Shown one piece after another: positions 1 to 8,226 of a stretch of DNA of 64,000 nt; positions within the stretch are counted from its first letter, which is position 1, and each line of letters starts with the position of its first letter. A program made the translations under genes and the position numbers. The stretch is from Kineothrix sp. IPX-CK (lineage in GTDB: Bacteria; Bacillota; Clostridia; Lachnospirales; Lachnospiraceae). Under the pieces are notes generated by a model. The model was not told where the DNA came from, made no database searches, and saw only the letters and a list, made by a program, of their open reading frames with translations. The stretch is from assembly GCF_039134705.1 (NCBI RefSeq), contig NZ_CP146256.1, forward strand, positions 2,852,001 through 2,916,000, in the 5' to 3' direction.

Positions 1-2362
1 AAGCAACATCGTTCTCTTCTAACGTCCTATCCTTCGCCCTGAATGTAATAGAATAAGCCACCGACTTATAACCCGCTTTGATCTGCGCTCCTTCATAAAT
101 ATCGAACAGATTATAAGCCTCCAGAATATTTCCTCCGCGCTGTTCGATCATCGTTTCTATCTGTCCTACGAGAATATTCTTCGGTACCACCATACTAATA
201 TCGCGGGATACCGCAGGATACTTCGCAATACCCTCGTATTTTCTGTCAAAGGTAGCAAATGGCTCTATCTGCGGCATATCCAGAACAGCGATATACACCT
301 TTGTTCCTATATCGTAGTTATCACATACCTCAGGATGCACCTCACCCAGATAGCCTACCAATGTGCCCTCATATACTATTCCCGCCTGACGTCCCGGATG
401 AAGGAAAGGCTTCCCAGCCTCCGGATCGTAAACAGGCTTCTTCCTCAGACCAATGCTGTCAAAGAATTCCTCTACAACACCCTTCATCGTGAAGAAATCT
501 CCCTCACCGTACATACCAAACGTAAACTGCATTCTCTCATCAGGCAGCTCAGTAAGCGGCAACGCCTTGGGAATATAGATATTTCCAAGCTCATACAACC
601 TTACATCTTTATTTCTTCTATTGTAATTCGTAGCGAGGCTCGTTAGCATTCCATTAAGGGAAATCGTCCTCATAATGGAAAAGTCTTCGCCCAAGGGATT
701 AGCTATCGTAATCGCCTTCCTCAAATCGCTGTCCAGAGGAAGCAGCAATTTATCGAACACTTTGGGACTTTCGAAGGAATAACACATTCCCTGCGAGAAC
801 CCGCTAAACTGTGCTATATCCCTCGCTTTCTGCTCGATTCGCAGTTTGAAGGGAAGCTTTCCCGTCGTCGCTTCGCCGCTTGGAAGTGATACCGGAATCT
901 TATCGTATCCGTAGAATCTAGCCACTTCTTCCGCCACGTCCGCACCACACACAATATCCTGACGGAAAGACGGCACTACAAGCATATCCGTTTCCTTCTC
1001 ATACTTAAGCTCTAGCATCTCGAAGATACGAAGCATCTCGTCTTTTGAAATATCAGTCCCTAGAAGCTTATTGATCCTCTCCGGATCGAAACGTATCTGA
1101 ACATCCTCTTTCATCGGAACGCACACATCTACCATTCCGCCCACTACTTCTCCGCAGCCTAGCTCTTGTATTAATTGGCAGGCTCTATTGATTGCCGCCT
1201 CCGCATTATGAGGGTCCAAACCCTTTTCGAACTTGCCGGAAGCATCGGTGCGAAGTCCGATTCTCTTAGCCGATTTACGGATGTTCGTGCCGTTGAAAGT
1301 TGCTGCCTCGAATAAAACGGTCTTTACGTCATCCGTAATCTTAGAATTCTCGCCGCCCATGATTCCTGCAATGCCGATTTCCTTTTCAGCGTCGCATATC
1401 ATAAGCATTTCTTTGTCCAGCTTTCTCATCTGTCCGTCCAACGTCTGGAACTCATCTCCATCCTTCGCACGGCGAACTATAATTTTATGCCCCGCTATCG
1501 TATCCAAATCAAAGGCGTGCATCGGCTGCCCATATTCCTCCATCACGTAGTTAGTTATGTCAACCAAATTGTTGATTGGGCGGATACCGCTGGCCGCCAG
1601 GCGTCTCTGCATCCATTTAGGAGAAGGTCCTATTTTAATATTGGTACATACTCTCGCAATATATCTGGAGCACAAGTCCGGGTCCTTTACATCCACAGAA
1701 ATATAGTTCTCAACCCTTTCGTCATTTTCTTTCACTTCCACTGCCGGAACGACGAAAGGCTTTCTAAAAGTTGCCGCCGCCTCGCGCGCAATGCCAAGCA
1801 CACTGTAACAGTCCACGCGGTTGGAGGTGATCTCGTATTCAAATACAGTATCCTTGAGCCCCAAGGCTTCTGCTGCATCGGAGCCTACCTGCACATCGTT
1901 TCCGAAAATATAAATACCGTATTCGGGTGCCTCCGGATACATTTCTCTCGTAGTTCCAAGCTCCTCGATAGAGCACATCATACCGTAAGAGGGAACGCCG
2001 CGAAGCTTGCCTGCCTTGATTTCGATCCCATTTTCAGGAAGCGGACCGCCGTCATGTCCTCCCGCCACTTTACCTCCGTCTAATACCACCGGTACTTTAT
2101 CTCCTTCTTTGACATTAGGAGCGCCCGTAACGATCTGTATCACTTCTCTTCCTACGTTCACCTGACATACGATCAGTTTATCCGCATCGGGATGCCTCTC
2201 TATTTTTTCAATCTGACCTACTACTATTTTTTCCAGATTCTTATCCAATCTTTCATAACCTTCCACCTTCGTTCCCGACAGTGTCATCGCATCACAATAT
2301 TCCTGATCGGTACATTCCAGTTCCGGTACATATGCTTTGATCCATGATAATGCTGTGTTCAT
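1..2362 (-). CDS. pheT: Phenylalanine--tRNA ligase beta subunit (3' end outside window)
   Basis: Large subunit of the alpha2-beta2 phenylalanyl-tRNA synthetase, which charges tRNA-Phe in the cytoplasm. The reading frame is open from the ATG at 2362 to the window edge, giving about 787 codons; the family is near 800 aa, so only a short C-terminal piece is missing. It begins MNTALSWIKAYVPE, typical for PheT. An N-terminal tRNA-binding (EMAP-like) domain with HPDADKL is followed by B3/B4 and B5 domains, and an FDX-type anticodon-binding domain is entered at the end (RDISMVVP). It lies 66 bp after pheS on the same strand and should be cotranscribed with it from the T-box leader. Identification is secure; the true end is not visible. 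Confidence 0.95.
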   Translation of the reverse strand, partial: MNTALSWIKAYVPELECTDQEYCDAMTLSGTKVEGYERLDKNLEKIVVGQIEKIERHPDADKLIVCQVNVGREVIQIVTGAPNVKEGDKVPVVLDGGKVAGGHDGGPLPENGIEIKAGKLRGVPSYGMMCSIEELGTTREMYPEAPEYGIYIFGNDVQVGSDAAEALGLKDTVFEYEITSNRVDCYSVLGIAREAAATFRKPFVVPAVEVKENDERVENYISVDVKDPDLCSRYIARVCTNIKIGPSPKWMQRRLAASGIRPINNLVDITNYVMEEYGQPMHAFDLDTIAGHKIIVRRAKDGDEFQTLDGQMRKLDKEMLMICDAEKEIGIAGIMGGENSKITDDVKTVLFEAATFNGTNIRKSAKRIGLRTDASGKFEKGLDPHNAEAAINRACQLIQELGCGEVVGGMVDVCVPMKEDVQIRFDPERINKLLGTDISKDEMLRIFEMLELKYEKETDMLVVPSFRQDIVCGADVAEEVARFYGYDKIPVSLPSGEATTGKLPFKLRIEQKARDIAQFSGFSQGMCYSFESPKVFDKLLLPLDSDLRKAITIANPLGEDFSIMRTISLNGMLTSLATNYNRRNKDVRLYELGNIYIPKALPLTELPDERMQFTFGMYGEGDFFTMKGVVEEFFDSIGLRKKPVYDPEAGKPFLHPGRQAGIVYEGTLVGYLGEVHPEVCDNYDIGTKVYIAVLDMPQIEPFATFDRKYEGIAKYPAVSRDISMVVPKNILVGQIETMIEQRGGNILEAYNLFDIYEGAQIKAGYKSVAYSITFRAKDRTLEENDVA

Positions 2363-2428
2363 CTTTTATTCTCCTTCATTATACACACGTATGCCGTCTT
2401 TTTTCCTGCCTTTTAAAAAAAGCCGCCG

Positions 2429-3448
2429 TTAAAATTGTTTCAGGAAACGAATATCGTTCTCGTAAAGCAGACGCATGTCATCGATTTCATATTTCAAAAG
2501 TGCAATGCGCTCCAAACCTATGCCGAAAGCAAAGCCGGTATATTTCTCGGGGTCGATGCCGCTCATCCGAAGCACATGAGGATGTACCATCCCGCAGCCC
2601 AATATTTCAATCCAGCCGGAGCCTTTACAGAACCGGCAGCCTTTGCCGCCGCATTTATAGCAGGAAACATCCATTTCTGCGCTGGGCTCCGTAAATTGGA
2701 AATGATGAGGTCTGAATTTTACTTCGGTGCTTTCCCCGAATAATTCTTTTGCAAACACTGCAAGCGTTCCTTTCAAATCAGCGAAAGTAATATTTTTATC
2801 GATTACCAGGCCTTCAATCTGATGGAAGGACGGAGAGTGGGTGGCATCCACTTCATCAGAGCGGAACACTCTTCCAGGAGCCAGCATGCGGATAGGCAGA
2901 TGTCCTTTTTCCATCTCGTGTACCTGAGTGGGCGAAGTCTGTGACCTTAGCAGAATATCTCCGGTGATATAAAAGGTATCCTGCTCATCTTTCGCAGGAT
3001 GTCCCTCAGGAATATTCAGCGCCTCAAAATTGTAGTAATCCTTTTCAATTTCCGGTCCTTCTACAACTTCGTACCCCATGCCTACGAAGATCCTCTCCAC
3101 TTCCTCCAACGCTATCGTATTCGGATGACGGTGTCCCATATTATTCTTCCCGGCAGGAAGAGTCACATCGATGACCTCCGCTTTCATCCTGGTCTCCCGC
3201 AGGGAACGTTCCATTTTCACTCTGTATTCTTCCAATACTTTTTCTATCTCTTCTCTCGTCTCGTTGACAAACTGCCCTACCTTGGGTCTATCTTCCGGTG
3301 CTACATCCTTCATACTTTTCAGAACCGCCGTAAGTTCCCCTTTTTTTCCCAAGTAATTCACGCGAATCTCATTCAATTTCTCAAGCGCATCGCTGGCTTC
3401 TATCTGTCTGATGGCTTCTTCTTTAATCTGGTTTAATTTTTCTTTCAT
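2429..3448 (-). CDS. pheS: Phenylalanine--tRNA ligase alpha subunit
   Basis: Catalytic subunit of phenylalanyl-tRNA synthetase, 339 aa, the normal length. The N-terminal coiled-coil tRNA-binding arm covers about residues 1-90. Class II motif 2 (GRVFRSDEVDATHSPSFHQ, about 192-210) and motif 3 (FGIGLERIALL, about 308-318) are intact. A four-cysteine insert, C263-x2-C266-x4-C271-x2-C274, precedes the conserved GWIEILGCGMVHP; related Firmicute PheS proteins carry a similar insert, so a zinc site is possible. It is the first gene of the pheS-pheT operon and sits directly downstream of the T-box terminator, so charging of tRNA-Phe should control it. Confidence 0.97.
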   Translation of the reverse strand: MKEKLNQIKEEAIRQIEASDALEKLNEIRVNYLGKKGELTAVLKSMKDVAPEDRPKVGQFVNETREEIEKVLEEYRVKMERSLRETRMKAEVIDVTLPAGKNNMGHRHPNTIALEEVERIFVGMGYEVVEGPEIEKDYYNFEALNIPEGHPAKDEQDTFYITGDILLRSQTSPTQVHEMEKGHLPIRMLAPGRVFRSDEVDATHSPSFHQIEGLVIDKNITFADLKGTLAVFAKELFGESTEVKFRPHHFQFTEPSAEMDVSCYKCGGKGCRFCKGSGWIEILGCGMVHPHVLRMSGIDPEKYTGFAFGIGLERIALLKYEIDDMRLLYENDIRFLKQF

Positions 3449-3507
3449 TGCTTTTCCTTTCTTCTAACTGTCAGGGAAGCGGTTATTAGGAGCACTTTCC
3501 TATTGAA

Positions 3508-3545
3508 ATAAAAAATCCCTGACACTACTCTCATAATGTCAGGGA
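3508..3545 (-). terminator. Regulated intrinsic terminator of the pheST T-box
   Basis: Perfect 8-bp stem TCCCTGAC (3516-3523) with GTCAGGGA (3538-3545), a 14-nt loop, and a T-rich run on the minus-strand 3' side. It sits just upstream of pheS and overlaps the expected antiterminator pairing partner. Confidence 0.9.
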
Positions 3546-3823
3546 CGAAATTTATTCCGCGGTACCACCCGAATTCCTGTTAGATAACAGACTCTCTTCT
3601 CACGTAACGTGTGATCTACGTCCTGAACTAATTTATGCTTCCCAAAATCACAAAACGGCCAAGCAATATATTTCATTCAGGATGCTCCGGTGGGAATCTC
3701 AAGCGACATCTGAACTGGGGGAAGCTTTCAGCCGGTGACTTCCTCTCTCTGACAGAAAATGTAACTCTACTAACACCTTCATAGCATTTCTTGTTATATA
3801 TTTATTTTATAGCATTCTAACTG
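3508..3823 (-). promoter_or_regulatory. T-box riboswitch leader of pheST (tRNA-Phe sensing)
   Basis: The minus-strand leader carries the T-box core GGGTGGTACCGCGG at 3557-3570, which forms the antiterminator and contacts the uncharged tRNA acceptor end. A strong terminator follows at once (3508-3545). Upstream lies a long purine-rich Stem I region with the expected GAGAG-type kink-turn segments, and a UUC (Phe) triplet occurs in a plausible specifier position near 3693. The specifier is inferred from context and from the gene it controls, not from a folded model. Low charged tRNA-Phe should promote read-through into pheS. Confidence 0.93.
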
Positions 3824-3829
3824 ATTCCC

Positions 3830-3858
3830 ATTGTAGTGAATCTTTTTTCAAATGTCAA
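3830..3858 (-). promoter_or_regulatory. Sigma-A-type promoter of the pheST leader
   Basis: On the minus strand, -35 TTGACA (3853-3858) and -10 TACAAT (3830-3835) are separated by exactly 17 bp. Transcription would start near 3823 and run into the T-box leader. It lies between the stop of the YihY-type gene and the leader. Confidence 0.85.
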
Positions 3859-3877
3859 GTCTCTTCTTTTCTGTACA

Positions 3878-4723
3878 TCAATTGTTGTTATGAAGCCGTA
3901 CGCCGAACAGAAATTTATAGGCCGGCCCAAAATATCTGTTGATATAAGCTCCTATCATAATGATATAAATGCACATGTACAGCCAAAGCATGATAACAAC
4001 GATAGTCGCCAAATTGCCGTAAGTGCTGAAATCATTCACTCCTCCCACATAGATGGAAAAGGCCCATGAAAACAAGTTCCAAACGATTGCGGAGAAAACA
4101 GCCCCTGGTATCTGCAGCGTGAATTTCAGTTTCTTATTGGGTATATAGGCATAAATCATGGTAAACCCTAAAATCATAATTACAAAGGAAAACAACAATC
4201 GGAAATTCATTAAAAAATCGAATATCTTTTTTGTCTCCGGCACATTTCTGATCACGCCGTTTACCAAAGCATTTCCAAATACCATTACTACCAGGGATAA
4301 TAGCAAGACTAAGAGCATGAGTATCGTATAGAAAGCGGCGATTCCCCGAAGCACCACATAATTTCTATCCTCATCTACGTCGTTGATCTCATTCAATCCC
4401 CGGATAAGGGCCAGCATTCCCTTCGCCGCCGACCAGAGCGTAGCGATTGCCGCTATGGAAATGACTCCCGCCGATTTATCATACACATCTTCTATAATCG
4501 ATACTACAAGGGAATCCACCATATCCGGCGTCATATCCGTCATAAAGGTCATGAGATTCGCTTCCGTGATGGTCGTATACGGAATGATGGAGCAAAGCAA
4601 AATCAGCATGGGAATTAACGACAAAAAAAGGAAAAATGCCGTACTTGCTGCAAAAGCGCTGATATTTTTTCTGTTCGTCTGTCTATTGAAGTCATTGAAG
4701 ATATAAAGGATTCTTTTAAACAC
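3878..4723 (-). CDS. YihY/BrkB-family integral membrane protein
   Basis: Polytopic membrane protein of 281 aa with about six transmembrane segments; YihY/BrkB (UPF0761) family by overall sequence. Features seen: an N-terminal amphipathic stretch, TM1 with FFLFLSLIPMLILL, the conserved TLWSAAKGM segment, and further TM helices near 125-160, 170-200, 205-230 and 240-265. The biochemical role is unsettled; the older RNase BN name is considered wrong. The start is 21 bp from the stop of the SpoIID-domain gene, so the two form an operon. Family assignment is firm, function is not. Confidence 0.88.
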   Translation of the reverse strand: MFKRILYIFNDFNRQTNRKNISAFAASTAFFLFLSLIPMLILLCSIIPYTTITEANLMTFMTDMTPDMVDSLVVSIIEDVYDKSAGVISIAAIATLWSAAKGMLALIRGLNEINDVDEDRNYVVLRGIAAFYTILMLLVLLLSLVVMVFGNALVNGVIRNVPETKKIFDFLMNFRLLFSFVIMILGFTMIYAYIPNKKLKFTLQIPGAVFSAIVWNLFSWAFSIYVGGVNDFSTYGNLATIVVIMLWLYMCIYIIMIGAYINRYFGPAYKFLFGVRLHNNN

Positions 4724-4744
4724 TCACCGTCTCCCTTCCACCTG

Positions 4745-7060
4745 TTAATATGCATTTTTTATTTCGCAGGTCTGGTAAAAAAATGATAGAATACCCTGCG
4801 CATCAAAGCCCGTATTCGCCATAGCTTTCGCGCCGTTCTGAGACATTCCTACGCCGTGTCCGTATCCTCCCCCGACTAAGGTATATCCTACCACAACGCT
4901 TCCTTCTTTGCTAGTCGTAATTGTCATATAGGCGCTGGGAAGCAGCGTGGGTGTCGCCACCTCACTTCCATCCTGTCTGATTACCATACTCTCTCCATCG
5001 CTTAGCACATATCTTATATTGTGCTCTGATATGATTTTATATGTATTTTTTGTCCCTTCTATGATGAGTTCATCCGCCGCGCCACCGCTGTTTCTTTTTT
5101 CGATATAGATATTCTTTATCTCTCCCAGTTTTTTTACGGGCTCACTTGAAAAGCTTCCGTCCTTTATCTTTGTCAGAACGAGTTTTTCATTCGCTTCATA
5201 GCGCTTTTGAATTGAAGCAAGGATTTTCTCTGAGTCCACATGTTCCACTTCATATTTCCACCGGTACCAAGCCTCTTCTTTTTCGTAATCAGAATCGAAG
5301 GACCTGCCGATGAAGGAAGCGAATACATCCTCCTTCGTCATTTCTTCTCCGCTATATTGCTCACCACCTTCTCCTATCCGCTTTGCTACTAGATAGGAAG
5401 TATCCTCTTCGGAATCTGATTTCCATATATTGGTGTCCGAACCGAAACCACAGGAGGTGGAATAATAATAGGAACCGCACAACTCTTCGCCGTAGTACAG
5501 CAGTTCTCCCGCCGTATCCTTCACCGCCTTGGTGGTCTGGGCGTTCTCAGCGATATTATTATATACTTGATATCCTGCGCTGTCATCCACATGCGCTCCG
5601 AACTGGGCGATACCCGAATGGGACATATGCCTGTAGGCGTAGGTTCTGGCGCATATCGCCTGCGCCTTCAACGCTTCTAACGGATAAGAGGCCGGCATCT
5701 CGCTCGGAACCACGGAATACAAATACTCCTCTAACAAGACTTCATTCACGGCCACCAAGCCTTCCGAAGTACGGGATATCTCCAGCTTTCCCCGATAAGC
5801 AGGCGTTCCCTGCGCACGCCCTATGGACAATAGCTGAATTCTTCCCGTCAAAGCTGTGGGCTCTATATAAACCCTTTCTCCTGCAAAAAATTCGCTGTCT
5901 CTATCGATAACAACTTTTTCTCCTGCCTTATGTTCTTCTCTCTTCAAGTCATTGTAATTGCCATAGCTTACCGTAAAATCCGTGTCCGCCGTAAATTCCA
6001 GCTTTTCATGATAAGCGCTGGCAAAATCCGTATTTTTTATGACCACTCGGATATTTTCCATGGCTTCGTCTCTGGTGATAAGTCCCGCACATACAATCCC
6101 ATCCTCCAAAACGAAATCCGTAAAATTATAGCCGATCCGCAGGTCTTCCTGTCCGCACTCGCTCAGTGTCCCGTACAGTTTATAAATCTTCAGCCCTTCA
6201 TCATAAGGATATTTTCCATATCCTTCGATTTCGATACTGCCATCTCCGAAGCTTAATAACTTCCCGTTTATCTTTTCATTCTTGATTTTTACCGATTGCA
6301 GGATTCCGTCTGCAAATTCCATATCGGCAATCTGCTCCCTCTGCGCTTGCTCAGCCTTCTCATATGGAATTTCTATTTCGTATCCTTGCACGAACGCCCG
6401 CAGCGTACCGTCCTGCGCTTCTACTAACCATGTATTATGCAGACTATATCCGCGGCTCACCGCCTGATAGACGGCAAGGAATATATCATCCTTCTTATAT
6501 GCCTTGATTACCTGGTATTTGTATTGAGGAAACGAATCCGAGGCATAAAAAAATCTCCCCTTCTCCGTCAGCATTTCTTTCTCTGCAAACGCATTTCCTT
6601 CTTCGTCCCATACCTCCAGCCCCGTCCCCAATATAACTATATTCTCAAAAGCGATTCTCTCTCTCATATCATAATAGGTGAGCAGGCTGTCGTAAAGACG
6701 ATACCAATCCTCTTTCAAAAAAAAGAAGCCGTCTTTATACTTCTCTTCATATTCCTTCTCATACCCGGATGCGGCATCCTGCGGCATAGCTGCAGAAAAT
6801 ATGCTTAAAAACTGTTCGTAGGTTAAGACTGCTTCCGGATTCGCAGCCAACTCCCCCTTAAGCTCAGCAAGAGCCGTTTCCAACCCGTCTCCTGCCTCCA
6901 GTGCCTCGCTGAGAAGCAGCACATCCTGAAGCCTTATGTATTCTCCTTCGGGCTGTTTTATCCTCCCCATGCGGATACTTACAGCCAATATGTAAACAAT
7001 AATAAGCAGGCCAACGATACAAAACAGCATTTTCAGAAACATTCTGACATTTTTATTCAT
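4745..7060 (-). CDS. SpoIID/LytB-domain protein with long N-terminal extension
   Basis: Membrane-anchored protein of 771 aa. One N-terminal TM helix (residues about 8-28) is followed by a region of about 390 aa that I do not recognise, then a SpoIID domain from about residue 425. This carries the hallmark VPSEMPASYPLEALKAQA and ARTYAY, and the late GYGHGVGMSQNGA motif. SpoIID proteins cleave glycan strands lacking stem peptides during engulfment; ordinary SpoIID is near 340 aa, so this form is more than twice as long. It is followed by the YihY-type gene. The start has GGGAG upstream. It may act in sporulation or in general wall turnover; the sequence does not decide. Confidence 0.85.
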   Translation of the reverse strand: MNKNVRMFLKMLFCIVGLLIIVYILAVSIRMGRIKQPEGEYIRLQDVLLLSEALEAGDGLETALAELKGELAANPEAVLTYEQFLSIFSAAMPQDAASGYEKEYEEKYKDGFFFLKEDWYRLYDSLLTYYDMRERIAFENIVILGTGLEVWDEEGNAFAEKEMLTEKGRFFYASDSFPQYKYQVIKAYKKDDIFLAVYQAVSRGYSLHNTWLVEAQDGTLRAFVQGYEIEIPYEKAEQAQREQIADMEFADGILQSVKIKNEKINGKLLSFGDGSIEIEGYGKYPYDEGLKIYKLYGTLSECGQEDLRIGYNFTDFVLEDGIVCAGLITRDEAMENIRVVIKNTDFASAYHEKLEFTADTDFTVSYGNYNDLKREEHKAGEKVVIDRDSEFFAGERVYIEPTALTGRIQLLSIGRAQGTPAYRGKLEISRTSEGLVAVNEVLLEEYLYSVVPSEMPASYPLEALKAQAICARTYAYRHMSHSGIAQFGAHVDDSAGYQVYNNIAENAQTTKAVKDTAGELLYYGEELCGSYYYSTSCGFGSDTNIWKSDSEEDTSYLVAKRIGEGGEQYSGEEMTKEDVFASFIGRSFDSDYEKEEAWYRWKYEVEHVDSEKILASIQKRYEANEKLVLTKIKDGSFSSEPVKKLGEIKNIYIEKRNSGGAADELIIEGTKNTYKIISEHNIRYVLSDGESMVIRQDGSEVATPTLLPSAYMTITTSKEGSVVVGYTLVGGGYGHGVGMSQNGAKAMANTGFDAQGILSFFYQTCEIKNAY

Positions 7061-7136
7061 TAAAAATCTCCCGGTCTTCTATTTTCACGCGGCAACGCCG
7101 GAATACGACGCCTCATAAATCATAATTTTCTATTGG

Positions 7137-7166
7137 AAAAAAGCAGCCAATACGGCTGCTTTTTTC
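7137..7166 (-). terminator. Intrinsic terminator downstream of the 6S RNA candidate (bidirectional)
   Basis: Hairpin AGCAGCC / GGCTGCT with a 4-5 nt loop, flanked by an A-run on one side and a T-run on the other. It can end transcripts from the structured RNA on the minus strand and any plus-strand transcript. It lies about 20 bp past the likely mature end of the RNA. Confidence 0.85.
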
Positions 7167-7186
7167 CTTCGTAGCATACTACATAA

Positions 7187-7372
7187 ATCCCCAAAATGCC
7201 GGTTCTTGTACTTTGACTCCTAGCAAAGCTAGGTGGGTGACCGCAACCTTACTTTTGCCTTCCCCTCCAATCCTCTTTCGAGTGGGGGCTTGACAGCGAT
7301 AAGGCAATGTAGGAATCCCGTTTAAAGTATCTGTAGGTTCAAAATAACAAGAGTTATCGAACATTTCAGGCT
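7187..7372 (-). ncRNA. ssrS: Candidate 6S RNA
   Basis: Free-standing gene between two protein operons, with a 17-bp-spaced promoter (7379-7407) and a terminator (7137-7166). The RNA of about 185 nt folds back on itself. The ends pair (AAATG/CATTT, then GTTC at 7359-7362 with GAAC at 7202-7205, and CTTGT with ACAAG). Apical arms TTGCCTT/AAGGCAA (minus strand) enclose a capped CCCC/GGGG stem with a GAAA loop. A small hairpin CCTAGC/GCTAGG (7218-7232) lies in the 3' strand of the central bubble. A long rod with an open central bubble and a small 3'-strand hairpin is the 6S design, which mimics an open promoter and binds RNA polymerase. A 61-codon reading frame over it has no Shine-Dalgarno and looks spurious. 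No alignment was run. Confidence 0.7.
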
Positions 7373-7378
7373 ACTATT

Positions 7379-7407
7379 ATTATATCCAACCTACATATAA
7401 AATACAA
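7379..7407 (-). promoter_or_regulatory. Promoter of the 6S RNA candidate
   Basis: -35 TTGTAT (7402-7407) and consensus -10 TATAAT (7379-7384) on the minus strand with a 17-bp spacer. Predicted start is near 7372. It lies downstream of the stop of the iron transporter ATPase, so the RNA does not depend on that operon. Confidence 0.82.
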
Positions 7408-7473
7408 CTGTTAATTTTTTGATACTCTTTTTTGACCTGACCTGCAATCCGCTCTATAAAAAATATAAGAATG

Positions 7474-8226
7474 TCAATAAATCGCTATTGGTCCATAAGG
7501 ACCATCGATGATTTCTATTTTTGTTTCAAAAATATTTGTCAAAAGTTCCGGATCCATAATATCTTCAACCGTTCCGAAAGCAGCAATCCGTCCTGCTTTC
7601 ATAGCACAGATCCTGTCAGAATATTTGGCTGCAAAATTTATATCATGCATTACCGTGAGAATGGTCCGCCCAAATTCATTGGCAGCATGCCTCAAATGCT
7701 CCATCATTTGAACGGAACGGGCAACATCAAGGTTGTTCAGAGGCTCATCCAACAATACATATTCCGTCTCCTGACACAAAACCATTGCCACATACGCTCT
7801 TTGCCTTTGACCGCCGGAAAGCTCGTCTAAATACCTATTTTCTAAATCAGTCAGATCCAAAAAATCAATATATTTAGAAATAATCGACTCATCCTCTTTT
7901 GTTAATCTGCCCTTTGAATAAGGAAACCGTCCAAAGCCAGCTAATTGTCTGACAGTAAGTCTTGTTACAAAATGATTTTCTTGCCGTAAAATAGTCAGAA
8001 CTTTTGCCAAATCTTCTGATTTCGATTTAGAAACATCCATATTGGCTATCTCTATTTGCCCCTCGTCCATATTCAGAAGTCTTCCGATCATCAAAAGGGC
8101 CGTAGATTTTCCTGCGCCATTGGGGCCGATCAAAGAAGTAAGGCCAGCCTTCGGTATTTGGATATTTAAAGGGCCAATTTCCACCTCATCCGTATACTGC
8201 TTTCTCGCATTAAGAATCTTTATCAT
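7474..8226 (-). CDS. Iron-siderophore ABC transporter, ATP-binding protein (YclP/CeuD type)
   Basis: ATPase of an iron-chelate importer, 250 aa. It has Walker A GPNGAGKST (34-42), signature LSGGQRQR, Walker B YVLLDEPLNNLD and a switch histidine in VMHDINFA. It follows Bacillus YclP closely along its length, including the GRFPYSKGRLTKED segment. YclP works with YclN, YclO and YclQ in petrobactin/catecholate uptake; the siderophore used here is not knowable from sequence. It is the last gene of the operon; its start overlaps the stop of the upstream permease by 4 bp, so translation is coupled. Confidence 0.93.
   Translation of the reverse strand: MIKILNARKQYTDEVEIGPLNIQIPKAGLTSLIGPNGAGKSTALLMIGRLLNMDEGQIEIANMDVSKSKSEDLAKVLTILRQENHFVTRLTVRQLAGFGRFPYSKGRLTKEDESIISKYIDFLDLTDLENRYLDELSGGQRQRAYVAMVLCQETEYVLLDEPLNNLDVARSVQMMEHLRHAANEFGRTILTVMHDINFAAKYSDRICAMKAGRIAAFGTVEDIMDPELLTNIFETKIEIIDGPYGPIAIY

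Noticed and set aside
259..2083. Several plus-strand open frames across the first 2 kb
   Set aside because: They lie antisense to pheT, which is open through the window edge and clearly identified.
7179..7364. 61-codon open frame on the minus strand over the structured RNA
   Set aside because: No Shine-Dalgarno, odd composition, and the bases are explained by RNA pairing, promoter and terminator. Treated as a false gene over a 6S RNA candidate.
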